The position numbers and the translations under genes are program-made. Below are positions 10,722 through 18,570 of a stretch of DNA of 64,000 nt, in pieces; the stretch's first letter is position 1, and every line of letters starts with the position of its first letter. The notes below the pieces were generated by a model. That model saw only the letters and a program-made list of their open reading frames with translations. It ran no database searches and was not told the origin of the DNA. This DNA comes from CAVWGP01 sp963754645 (GTDB lineage Bacteria; Pseudomonadota; Alphaproteobacteria; Bin65): assembly GCA_963754645.1 (NCBI GenBank), contig CAVWGP010000011.1, forward strand, positions 682,001 through 746,000, written 5' to 3'.

Positions 10722-11840
10722 TCAGACCCGCATGGGCATGAGAACGTAGAGCGCCGTGGCATCGGCGGTGTCGCGGATGATCGTTGGCGCGCCGGCGTCG
10801 GCGAGCTGAAATTCCGCCGTGTCGCCCTCGATCTGCTGCGCGATTTCGAGCAGGTACCGCGAGTTGAAGCCGATCTCGATGTTGCCGCCGGCGTAGCTCG
10901 CCTCGATTTCTTCGTTGGCGCTGCCGGCATCGGGGCTCGTCGCCTGCAGCGACACGCTGCCGTTGCTGAGGGCCAGCTTGATCGAGCGCGACTTCTCCGT
11001 CGAGATCGTCGACACGCGATCGACCGCTTCGGCGAATTGCTTGCGGCTGACCTGGAGGATCTTGTCGTTGTTGGTCGGAATGACGCGCTGATAGTCCGGA
11101 AACGTGCCGTCGATGAGCTTAGACGTGAGCACCAGCTTGTCGAAGCCAAAGCGAATGCGCGTATCGGACAGGCTGATCTTCACCGGTTCGTTGCTTTCCT
11201 CGAGCAGGCGGCGCAGCTCGCCGATCGTCTTGCGCGGAATGATGACGCCGGGGATGCTCTCCGCGCCTTCTGGCAACGGAATCTCGACCCGGGCGAGACG
11301 ATGGCCGTCGGTCGCGACGGCGCGCAACAGCTTCACGCCATGGGCCTCGGCGGCGTGGAAGTATATGCCATTGAGATAATAGCGAGTTTCTTCCGTCGAG
11401 ACCGCGAATCGGGTGCGGTCGATGATCATCCGCATCTCCGCGGCGGCGAGCTCGTAGCGATGCGGCAATTCGCCATCGGCGAAATTGGGAAAATCTTCGC
11501 GCGGCAGGCAGGCGAGCGTGAAGTGCGAGCGCCCCGCCCGCAGGTTGATCTGACCGGCGTCGCCCGTTTGGCTAAGCTCGACCTGCGCGCCTTCGGGCAG
11601 CTTGCGCACGATATCGTAGAGCGTATGAACCGGCGCCGTCGTGGCGCCTTCCTTTTGCACCGTCGCATCGACCAGGTCGACGATCGCGATGTCCATGTCG
11701 GTCGCGCACAGCCGCAGCCGATTGCGGCTGGCTTCGATCAACACGTTCGACAGGACCGGGATGGCATTTCGCCGTTCGACGACGTTTTGTACGTGGCTCA
11801 AGGCGCGAAGCAGTGTGGCGCGCTCGATGGTCAGTTTCAT
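10722..11840 (-). CDS. dnaN: DNA polymerase III beta subunit (sliding clamp)
   Basis: The 372-residue length is standard for the beta clamp, which forms a dimeric ring around DNA and tethers the polymerase. Family features include the N-terminal MKLTIERATLLRALSHVQNVVERR, the IPVLSNVLIEA segment, the central RYYLNGIYFH strand and the C-terminal VLMPMRV ending. The ATG at 11838-11840 follows a leader of about 245 bases after dnaA that contains a promoter-like sequence, so dnaN may be transcribed both with dnaA and on its own. Confidence 0.98.
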   Translation of the reverse strand: MKLTIERATLLRALSHVQNVVERRNAIPVLSNVLIEASRNRLRLCATDMDIAIVDLVDATVQKEGATTAPVHTLYDIVRKLPEGAQVELSQTGDAGQINLRAGRSHFTLACLPREDFPNFADGELPHRYELAAAEMRMIIDRTRFAVSTEETRYYLNGIYFHAAEAHGVKLLRAVATDGHRLARVEIPLPEGAESIPGVIIPRKTIGELRRLLEESNEPVKISLSDTRIRFGFDKLVLTSKLIDGTFPDYQRVIPTNNDKILQVSRKQFAEAVDRVSTISTEKSRSIKLALSNGSVSLQATSPDAGSANEEIEASYAGGNIEIGFNSRYLLEIAQQIEGDTAEFQLADAGAPTIIRDTADATALYVLMPMRV

Positions 11841-12004
11841 GGCGGACTCGGACCTTGTGGTCTCAGTTCTTGGTGAATTTTACGGCAAGGCGCTGATCGA
11901 CCGGCGGCGCCGACCAGCCTCATCTCCGACCCATAGGGCTGGCATGCGGTCCGATCCGGCGGCGCCTCCGCCCGGCCCCATCCGGCACCGCCGAATGGGC
12001 TGGT

Positions 12005-12032
12005 ATTATAGCAAGAAGCGCCGATGGATAAA
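12005..12032 (-). promoter_or_regulatory. Candidate dnaN promoter in the dnaA-dnaN gap
   Basis: On the minus strand a perfect TATAAT (12005-12010) is preceded, after 16 bases, by TTTATC (12027-12032), a weak -35. This would give a dnaN leader of about 155-160 bases. A GATGGATAA segment overlapping the -35 (12023-12031) resembles a weak DnaA box. Confidence 0.5.
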
Positions 12033-12043
12033 GACAATCCGCA

Positions 12044-12074
12044 GGCCGCCCGCCCGGAACCAGGGCGGGCCGCC
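12044..12074 (-). terminator. Possible hairpin terminator or attenuator after dnaA
   Basis: Just after the dnaA stop, GCGGCCCGCCC and GGGCGGGCGGC form a GC-rich stem around a 7-base loop on the minus strand. There is no T-run after it, so it may slow or attenuate read-through into dnaN rather than end transcription. Confidence 0.35.
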
Positions 12075-12085
12075 GCGAAGGCACC

Positions 12086-13564
12086 CTAGCGGGTCAGCGA
12101 TCGGGTCAGGATCTCCACGTCCTCGTTCAGGCTGGGGTCGCCCGGCCTCAGCTCCTCGATCTTGCGCACGCCATGCATGATCGTGGTGTGGTCGCGACCG
12201 CCGAACTTGCGGCCGATCTCAGGCAGCGACCGGGTCGTGAGCTGCTTGGCGAGGTACATGGCAACTTGGCGGGGCCGCGCCACTGCCCGGGCGCGGCGCG
12301 GCGACAGCAGATCGGCGATCTTGATGTTGTAGTGCTCGCACACCTTTTTTTGGATTTCGTCGATCGTCACGTGCCGGTCGTTGGCGCGCAACAGGTCGTG
12401 CAGCACTTCCTGGGCCATCTCCAGCGAAACGTCGCGGCCATTGATCAACGTGGCGTGGGCCGTCAGGCGGGTCAGCGCGCCTTCGAGTTCGCGGATGTTC
12501 GACGTGATCTTATGGGCCAGGAATTCCAGCACTTTCGGCGGTATGGCCACGCGCTGGCGCTCGGCCTTGGATTGCAGAACGCTGAGTCTGAGCTCGTAAT
12601 TGGTCGGGTTCAGTTCGGCGACAACGCCCGAGCCGAGCCGCGACTTGAGCCGCTCTTCGAGGCCTTGCAGATCGACCGGCGGCTTGTCCGCCGAGATGAT
12701 GACCTGGCGGCGATGATCGACCAGGGCGTTGAAGGTGTGAAACAACTCTTCCTGGGTCGCGGTTTTGTCGCCAAGGAACTGAACGTCGTCGATCATCAGC
12801 ACGTCGACGGTGCGGAATTGCTCCTTGAAGGCCATCGTATCCTTGAAGCGCACGGCCTTCACGAATAGATGCATGAACGTTTCGGACGACAGGAACGCGA
12901 CTCGACGCTGCGGCGTGCGCTGGCGGATGCGCCAGGCGATCGCGTGCATCAAATGCGTCTTGCCGAGCCCGACCCCGCCGTACAGGAAAAGCGGATTGAA
13001 CGGGATATCGTCCGCCTCGGCGACCCGGAGCGCCGCCGCGTGCGCGAACTCGTTCGGCTTGCCGACGACAAAGGCTTCGAATGTATAGCGGTGATCGAGC
13101 GGCATGCAGAGCGATTGAAAATCGCCGGCCGCCTCGTTCGGCTGGAGCGCCGAGGGCACGATCGGGGCATCGCCGGGCGAATCGTCCGACCAGCCGCGGG
13201 CCGGCGGTTCGGGCAGCTCGGGCTGCAGCGTCCGGTCCGTCGATTTTCCGTCGCCGAGCGTTCCGACGACGATCTCGACGCCGTTGAATCCCATATTCTC
13301 CGATTTCCAAAGCGCCACCAGCCGGTCGCCGTAATGCGCGGCAATCCAGTCGCGCCAGAACTTGGACGGCACCGCCAAAATAACCTTGTCCGCGCTCGAT
13401 CGAACGAGCGTTAATGCTTTCAACCAGTTCTTGAAAGCGGCTTCGCCGTATTCCGTGCGCAAGCGTTGCCGCACGCGCACCCATGCCCGCTCCAAGGTAC
13501 CAGCGTCCTCGGCCTTGATGCTCCGATCACCTTGAACATCACGTCTGGTATTTTCGATCGCCAC
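12086..13564 (-). CDS. dnaA: Chromosomal replication initiator DnaA
   Basis: DnaA opens the origin as an ATP-bound filament. The 492-residue protein has domain I (WVRVRQRLRTEYGEAAFKNWL), a variable linker to about residue 150, the AAA+ domain with Walker A GGVGLGKTHLMHAI and Walker B DVLMIDDVQFLGD, and domain IV with the DNA-binding signature GRKFGGRDHTTIMHGVRKIEE. The start codon is GTG at 13562-13564, with GAGGG about 11 bases upstream; a rare start codon suits a tightly set protein level. A perfect 18-base palindrome lies 19 bases before the start. Confidence 0.97.
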   Translation of the reverse strand: MAIENTRRDVQGDRSIKAEDAGTLERAWVRVRQRLRTEYGEAAFKNWLKALTLVRSSADKVILAVPSKFWRDWIAAHYGDRLVALWKSENMGFNGVEIVVGTLGDGKSTDRTLQPELPEPPARGWSDDSPGDAPIVPSALQPNEAAGDFQSLCMPLDHRYTFEAFVVGKPNEFAHAAALRVAEADDIPFNPLFLYGGVGLGKTHLMHAIAWRIRQRTPQRRVAFLSSETFMHLFVKAVRFKDTMAFKEQFRTVDVLMIDDVQFLGDKTATQEELFHTFNALVDHRRQVIISADKPPVDLQGLEERLKSRLGSGVVAELNPTNYELRLSVLQSKAERQRVAIPPKVLEFLAHKITSNIRELEGALTRLTAHATLINGRDVSLEMAQEVLHDLLRANDRHVTIDEIQKKVCEHYNIKIADLLSPRRARAVARPRQVAMYLAKQLTTRSLPEIGRKFGGRDHTTIMHGVRKIEELRPGDPSLNEDVEILTRSLTR

Positions 13565-13582
13565 GTCGTCTCGCCCTCTTAC

Positions 13583-13612
13583 TGCGGCCCATGGGCCGCA
13601 TTTTTTGTTTTT
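13583..13612 (+). terminator. Perfect palindrome with T-tract upstream of dnaA
   Basis: TGCGGCCCATGGGCCGCA (13583-13600) is an exact 18-base palindrome followed on the plus strand by a T-rich run. It looks like an intrinsic terminator reading away from dnaA, yet no plus-strand gene precedes it. It could end an antisense transcript of dnaA, or act as a structured element in the dnaA leader. Confidence 0.4.
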
Positions 13613-13669
13613 CCGCTTCGAAGTTCGCCGCCGCCCTCGATCTTCTCAGTCGCGTTGCGGCAACGACGT

Positions 13670-14092
13670 TTAGTCCTGCCGCCAGGGCAGGCCCGATTCC
13701 TTCCAGCCCTCAATTGTGCCGCGATGGTTTGAGGCGTCCCGATTGCCCTCAAATCCGCCGGCAATGTTGAAGCACGGCCCGAAGCCCCTTGCAGTCATCG
13801 CAATCGCTGCCGCCTTCGAGCGACCGCCGCTGCGGCACAAAAAATACATTGGTTTCCCCTTGGCTCCGCCGGCTCGTGCGACTTCCTCGGCGAAGGACGA
13901 ATTCTGCGCCATCGATGGATAGGTTTGCCATTCGACTTGAAGCGGCTGCCGGCCGATCGATTTCAAATCCGGCATTCCGACAAAGCTCCACTCGGCACTC
14001 GTTCGCACATCGATCAACACGGCGTTAGAATCGCGGACCAGCGCTTCGAATGCTTCCTTGGGCGAGACGTCTCCAGCATAGCCGCTTGTCAT
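13670..14092 (-). CDS. Rhodanese-like sulfurtransferase domain protein
   Basis: This single-domain rhodanese has about 140 residues. It contains the CH2-A-like IDVRTSAEWSFVGMPDL segment and the active-site loop CRSGGRSKAA, whose cysteine would carry the persulfide. Rhodaneses move sulfane sulfur to acceptors; the specific acceptor is unknown. The ATG at 14090-14092 (MTSGYAGDVSPKEAF) places the family start correctly. A longer frame from 14167 would add 25 residues with no domain match. It lies upstream of dnaA on the same strand with a gap of about 105 bases, and is the nearest gene to the possible origin region. Confidence 0.85.
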   Translation of the reverse strand: MTSGYAGDVSPKEAFEALVRDSNAVLIDVRTSAEWSFVGMPDLKSIGRQPLQVEWQTYPSMAQNSSFAEEVARAGGAKGKPMYFLCRSGGRSKAAAIAMTARGFGPCFNIAGGFEGNRDASNHRGTIEGWKESGLPWRQD

Positions 14093-14167
14093 CGATCTGG
14101 CCGTCCCCCCATTCCCCAATCGCCCTGAAGCGAGTTCGATAGCAACACAACGGTCATACTTGGTCAA

Positions 14168-14560
14168 TTGCCGCTAGCGAAGATTCGCCGAAACGATTCG
14201 AAACTTGTGACTCACGTGGATAACCGTCGATGCCCGGCGCGCAACTCGCGCCGCCGAAATTGCCCGGACAATTTTCGCACGATAAGCCGCTTTTTTTCTT
14301 GAGATTTTCTGCCGCATCGGGCGCTCTCGCGTTCCGCATGGCGGCAGCAAGAAAACTGTAGCGTAGCGCGCAAAAAAAACCAACAGCGTTGAATCGCAAA
14401 TCGAAAACATGTGGCCCCAAGGCAACGGCGGCGCCGTTGGAAAAAAATCTTGACCGATCCGTGGTTAACGCTCGATTTTCGCGATGCGAAGCGACATACA
14501 TGAGCGCGCGTAAATAATTTTTTTACCGCGCCGCGCCGACCGAGCGCACTCGCGGTGCGA
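14168..14560. other. Low-coding intergenic region upstream of dnaA; candidate oriC
   Basis: About 450 bases between the rhodanese gene and the SDR gene hold no convincing gene. The region has lower G+C than its surroundings and several homopolymer tracts (T7 at 14291, A8 near 14372, A7 near 14441). It has a DnaA-box-like CGTGGATAA (14215-14223, one mismatch to TGTGGATAA), a weaker CGTGGTTAA (14460-14468), and an AT-rich TAAATAATTTTTTTACC (14511-14527) that could unwind. Its position near dnaA fits an origin, but two boxes are few, and the origin of some alphaproteobacteria lies elsewhere. Confidence 0.35.
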
Positions 14561-14619
14561 GCAAGATGCGCCGTGCGAGGTTCTTGGCCGCGAATCGATC
14601 AGATCGGAACGAGTCATCG

Positions 14620-15468
14620 ATGCTCCTGTGTCTCGGATTTGGTTATTGCGCTGCCTCCTTGACCGACCTGTGGCGCGGCCAAGGCGGCGAGGCCATCGCG
14701 ACGTCGCGCCAAGTTGCCGCAGGTTCCACTTCGGATCGAATTCAGTTCAACGGCGACGAAACGCTAGATGTCGCGCGCGCCATCGCATCGGCCACGCACA
14801 TCTTGATTTCGATTCCGCCGGATGAGCGCGGCGACCCGGTGCTTGACCGTCTTTCGCTTCGCATTGCCGAGGCGCGGCGCCTGCATTGGCTCGGCTATCT
14901 TTCGACGACGGGCGTTTACGGCGATCGCGCCGGCGCGTGGGTCGATGAGACCGCGGCGCTTCGGCCCGCCAGCGCGCGCAGCCGGCGCCGTGCGCAAGTC
15001 GAGCAAGCGTGGCTCAATCTGTGGCGCGAACGCGGTGTTCCGGCGCATATATTTAGGCTGGCGGGAATATACGGACCGGGCCGAAGCGCGCTCGATCAGT
15101 TGCAAGCCGGAACCGCGCGGCGGATCGAGAAGCCCGGCCAGCTCTTTTCGCGCATTCACGTCGAGGATGTTGCCGCGTCGCTCATGGCGTCAATCGGGCG
15201 GCCGCGACCCGGCTCCATATATAATGTCGCTGACGATCTGCCGGCCGCGGCGAGCCACGTCGTCGCCCACGCGGCCTCGCTGCTCGGCATGGCGCCGCCG
15301 CCAAGCGAAGATTTCGCATCCGCAACGCTCACGCCGATGCTGCGCGAATTTTATTCCGAATGCCGGCGTGTCGCGAACGATCGCATCAAGCGAGAGCTGG
15401 GGGTAGCGCTGCGCTATCCGAACTATCGGATCGGGCTCGCCGCGATCGCTGCTGCGTCGCGCCATTGA
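14620..15468 (+). CDS. SDR family NAD(P)-binding protein (YeeZ-like, atypical)
   Basis: The 282-residue product has an N-terminal Rossmann signature (LLCLGFGYCAASL), the LGYLSTTGVYGD segment of extended SDRs and a FSRIHVEDVAASLMASI segment typical of nucleotide-sugar epimerase-like folds. The usual YxxxK catalytic lysine is not seen after the Tyr of TGVYGD, as in the YeeZ-type atypical SDRs, so enzymatic activity is uncertain. The ATG at 14620 starts the fold cleanly; an upstream ATG at 14566 would add 18 residues without similarity. It is convergent with the hydrolase gene after it. Confidence 0.8.
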   Translation: MLLCLGFGYCAASLTDLWRGQGGEAIATSRQVAAGSTSDRIQFNGDETLDVARAIASATHILISIPPDERGDPVLDRLSLRIAEARRLHWLGYLSTTGVYGDRAGAWVDETAALRPASARSRRRAQVEQAWLNLWRERGVPAHIFRLAGIYGPGRSALDQLQAGTARRIEKPGQLFSRIHVEDVAASLMASIGRPRPGSIYNVADDLPAAASHVVAHAASLLGMAPPPSEDFASATLTPMLREFYSECRRVANDRIKRELGVALRYPNYRIGLAAIAAASRH

Positions 15469-15476
15469 CGTAAAAA

Positions 15477-16244
15477 TTACCGCAATTCAGCCTGTTGGCA
15501 CAGGCTCCTGACAATCGCGCAGAGGCGCGCAAGGTCGTTGGCGTTCGACAGGCGGTGGTCGCCGCTCTTGATCAAGAGGATTTCGACATCGTTGCTTGCC
15601 AGCCTGTCCGCGAGCTCAAGAGAAATTCCCCATGGGACGTCGGGGTCGCTCATGCCATGCAGCAGGCGAACCGGGCAACGAATGTCGATCGTGCCGCCCA
15701 GCAGCTCATGTCGCTTCGCATCTTCGACAAGTTTCAATGTGATCGGTGTCGGCTCGGGGCTATAGAGCGACGGCCGCAGGACAATGCCGTCGCGCCGCAG
15801 CGCGGCGAGCGAGGCGGCATCGAGCCCGCGCTCCATGAGGCGCGAGGCAAAGTCCGGCGCGGCAGCAACGCCGACAAGTCCGGCGATCCGATTCGGCCGC
15901 GCGAGCGCGGCGAGCAGCATGAGCCAGCCGCCCATGCTGGAGCCGACTAGAATCTGCCGTCCTTCGCTCAATCGATCGAGCACGGCAAGAACGTCGTCGC
16001 GCCAGCCGCCGATGGTGCCGTCGGTCAGGCGACCGGAAGAGCGTCCGTGTCCGGAATAGTCGAAGCGCAGAAAGGCGCGGCCCTCGGTGCGACATTGCGC
16101 CTCAAGCGCCAGCGCCTTGCCGCCGTTCATGTCGGAGCGAAAGCCGGGCAGAAAAATCACGCCCGGGCCGCGGCCCGGCGTCCGGACATAGGCGATGGTG
16201 CCGCCTTGCGGTCGTGTTAGGGTTTCAAAACTGTCCTGATTCAT
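15477..16244 (-). CDS. Alpha/beta hydrolase, ABHD10-like
   Basis: This 255-residue alpha/beta hydrolase has the nucleophile elbow GSSMGGWL (catalytic Ser), an oxyanion-side FLPGFRSDMNGGKA loop, an acid residue in LLHGMSDPDVPW and the catalytic His in SGDHRLSNAND. The GSSMGGW elbow and RFDYSGHGRSSG segment resemble ABHD10, which acts on acyl thioesters and acyl glucuronides; the bacterial substrate is unknown. It is transcribed away from the glycosyltransferase pair, and the roughly 100 bases between them must hold two divergent promoters. Confidence 0.85.
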   Translation of the reverse strand: MNQDSFETLTRPQGGTIAYVRTPGRGPGVIFLPGFRSDMNGGKALALEAQCRTEGRAFLRFDYSGHGRSSGRLTDGTIGGWRDDVLAVLDRLSEGRQILVGSSMGGWLMLLAALARPNRIAGLVGVAAAPDFASRLMERGLDAASLAALRRDGIVLRPSLYSPEPTPITLKLVEDAKRHELLGGTIDIRCPVRLLHGMSDPDVPWGISLELADRLASNDVEILLIKSGDHRLSNANDLARLCAIVRSLCQQAELR

Positions 16245-16345
16245 TTTTTGTCGCTTTCGGAATCCTGCGCCACGGTTTCGCCATATTCCAAGGCAATGTC
16301 CGGGCTCTTCCTACAGCGAATCAACGTCGCTATCCCAGGATGAAC

Positions 16346-17566
16346 ATGTCCCGCCAATCCGGCGCCACGACCGTGGCCGCCGCGCCGGCGCAAATTTCAA
16401 GGGGCCAGGCCATTTCCGAAGCCTTGGGGCTGACCGTTCTCCAGGTCCTGCCGCGGCTCGAAACCGGCGGCGTCGAGCGCGGCACCGTCGATATCGCGGC
16501 GGCGATCGTGCGCGCGGGCGGCACCGCGATCGTCGCTTCGGCGGGCGGGCCGATGGTGCGCGAAATCGAACGCGCCGGCGCCAAGCACGTCACCCTGCCG
16601 CTCGATACGAAAAATCCGCTCAAGATCCGGCGCAACATCGAGCCGCTCGTGTCGCTCATTCGCGAACACGGCGTCGACATCGTGCATGGCCGGTCGCGCG
16701 CGCCGGCCTGGAGCGCGCGCGCCGCGGCCGCGCGCCGCGGCGTGCCGTTCGTCACGACGTTTCACGGCACCTACAACTTCCGGAATTTCCTGAAGCGGCG
16801 CTACAACGCGATCATGACCAAGGGCGAGGTCGTCATCGCGATCTCGAATTTCATCGCCGACCATCTGCGCCGCTATTATAGAGTCGGCGACGACCGTATC
16901 GCGGTCATCCATCGCGGCGTCGATCTCGAAATTTTCAACCAGCGCGCGGTGCCGGTGGCGCGCGTGCAGACGCTGGCGCAGCACTGGCGCTTGCCCGATG
17001 GCTGGCCCGTCGTCTTGCTGCCGGGCCGGCTCACGCGCTGGAAAGGGCAAACCGTGTTCCTCCACGCGCTGGCGCAGCTCAACGACATGGAGTTCATGAG
17101 CGTCATCGTCGGCAGCGAGCAGGACCGGCGCAGCTACCGTTCCGAGCTCGACGCCCTGATCGCGTCGCTGGAACTCGAGTCCCGCGTCCGCCTGGTCGAG
17201 GAAACGCGCGACATGCCGGCGGCGTTGATGCTCGCCGACGTCGTCGTTTCGGCGTCGACCGATCCCGAGGCGTTCGGCCGCATCATCGTCGAGGCGGCGG
17301 CGATGGGGCGTCCGGTGATCGCCAGCGATCACGGCGCCGCGCGCGAAACGATCGTGCCCGATCAATCGGGCTGGCTGGTTCCGCCCGGCAACGCGCCGGC
17401 GCTGGCCGACGCGATCCGGCGGGCGCTCACGCTAGCGCCGGCCGAGCGCCACCGCATGGCATTCAGCGCCGAGGCCCACGCGAAGCGCTATTTTTCGAAA
17501 ACCCTGATGTGCGAGAAAACCTTGGACGTTTACCGGCGCGTCGCCGCCAAGCACCGGAGCCAATGA
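16346..17566 (+). CDS. GT4-type glycosyltransferase (LPS/polysaccharide)
   Basis: This GT-B retaining glycosyltransferase of about 406 residues has an N-terminal acceptor domain (VLQVLPRLETGGVERGTVDIA) and a C-terminal nucleotide-sugar domain with VVLLPGRLTRWKGQ and the E-x7-E region DPEAFGRIIVEAAAMGRPVIASDHGA. These enzymes build lipopolysaccharide cores or capsules. The ATG at 16346 has AGGA five bases upstream; longer starts give no family match. Its stop overlaps the next glycosyltransferase by four bases (ATGA), so the two are co-translated and probably act in one surface-sugar pathway. The sugar cannot be told from sequence. Confidence 0.92.
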   Translation: MSRQSGATTVAAAPAQISRGQAISEALGLTVLQVLPRLETGGVERGTVDIAAAIVRAGGTAIVASAGGPMVREIERAGAKHVTLPLDTKNPLKIRRNIEPLVSLIREHGVDIVHGRSRAPAWSARAAAARRGVPFVTTFHGTYNFRNFLKRRYNAIMTKGEVVIAISNFIADHLRRYYRVGDDRIAVIHRGVDLEIFNQRAVPVARVQTLAQHWRLPDGWPVVLLPGRLTRWKGQTVFLHALAQLNDMEFMSVIVGSEQDRRSYRSELDALIASLELESRVRLVEETRDMPAALMLADVVVSASTDPEAFGRIIVEAAAMGRPVIASDHGAARETIVPDQSGWLVPPGNAPALADAIRRALTLAPAERHRMAFSAEAHAKRYFSKTLMCEKTLDVYRRVAAKHRSQ

Positions 17567-18534
17567 TGCACGCCCCGGCGCGCGATCCGCGCGACTACGA
17601 ACGTGTTCTCGTCATCCGGCTCGGCGCGTTCGGCGATTTCGTCCAGTCGCTCGGTCCGATGGCGGCGATCCGGCGCTTCCACCGCAAGGCCGAGATCGTC
17701 CTGCTCACGACCGCGCCTTATGCCGCCTTCGCCAAGGCCAGTCCCTATTTCGACGCGGTGTGGATCGACACGCGGCCCAAATGGTGGCAGGCGCTCAATT
17801 GGTGGGGCCTGGTCCGCAAGCTGCGCCGCGGGCGCTTCGACCGGGTCTACGATTTGCAAACCTCGCAGCGCAGCGCGCGCTACTGGTCGCTGATGGGCAA
17901 GCCGGAATGGAGCGGCATTGCCGAAGGCTGCTCGCATCCCGATCCCGATCCGCAGCGCGATCGGCTGCACACGATCGAGCGCCAGGCCGGCCAGCTCGCG
18001 GCGGCCGGCATCGAAACCGTGCCGCTGACCGATCTGTCCTGGATCGCCGCCAACGCCGCGCGCTTCCAGCTGCCGCAGCGCCATGTCCTCATCGCGCCCG
18101 GCGGCTCGGCGCACCGGCCGGAAAAACGCTGGCCGGCGGAGAAATACGCCAATTTCGCGCGCTGGCTGGTGCAACAGGCGGTGACGCCGGTCCTGATCGG
18201 CACCGCCAACGAGGCGGCGATCGTCAAGGAAATCATGCAGCGCGCGCCCGACGCCGTGAATCTGGCCGGCAAGACGAGCCTCCTCGACATCGTCGGTCTC
18301 GCGCGCGGCGCGCTCGGCGCGGTCGGCAACGACACCGGCCCGATCCATCTGACCGCCATGGCGGGCTGTGCGAGCCTGGCGCTGTTCTCGAACAACTCGG
18401 ACCCGGCGCTGTGCGCGCCGCGGCCGGGGATCGATGGCGGCCGTGTCGCCATCCTGCGCCGCGCCAATCTCAACGCGCTGTCGGTTGCCGAAGTTCAGGC
18501 GGCGTTGCCCTTCTCCTTGACAGGCGCGCCTTAA
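17563..18534 (+). CDS. GT9 family glycosyltransferase (heptosyltransferase-like)
   Basis: This 323-residue member of the ADP-heptose:LPS heptosyltransferase family (GT9) shows the N-terminal VLVIRLGAFGDFVQSLGPMAAIR motif, HVLIAPGGSAHRPEKRWPAEKYA and the donor-site GAVGNDTGPIHLTAMAG. It probably adds heptose or a related sugar to the LPS core. Two adjacent ATG codons (17563, 17566) overlap the preceding stop. It is followed 36 bases later by thrS on the same strand. Confidence 0.92.
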   Translation: MMHAPARDPRDYERVLVIRLGAFGDFVQSLGPMAAIRRFHRKAEIVLLTTAPYAAFAKASPYFDAVWIDTRPKWWQALNWWGLVRKLRRGRFDRVYDLQTSQRSARYWSLMGKPEWSGIAEGCSHPDPDPQRDRLHTIERQAGQLAAAGIETVPLTDLSWIAANAARFQLPQRHVLIAPGGSAHRPEKRWPAEKYANFARWLVQQAVTPVLIGTANEAAIVKEIMQRAPDAVNLAGKTSLLDIVGLARGALGAVGNDTGPIHLTAMAGCASLALFSNNSDPALCAPRPGIDGGRVAILRRANLNALSVAEVQAALPFSLTGAP

Positions 18535-18570
18535 GCCATACATTTCGCCGCGATTTTCCAAGGCAAAACA

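Noticed and set aside
14154..14501. A 115-residue minus-strand frame in the candidate origin region
   Set aside because: No family pattern, no ribosome site, and unusual composition; it overlaps the DnaA-box-like site.
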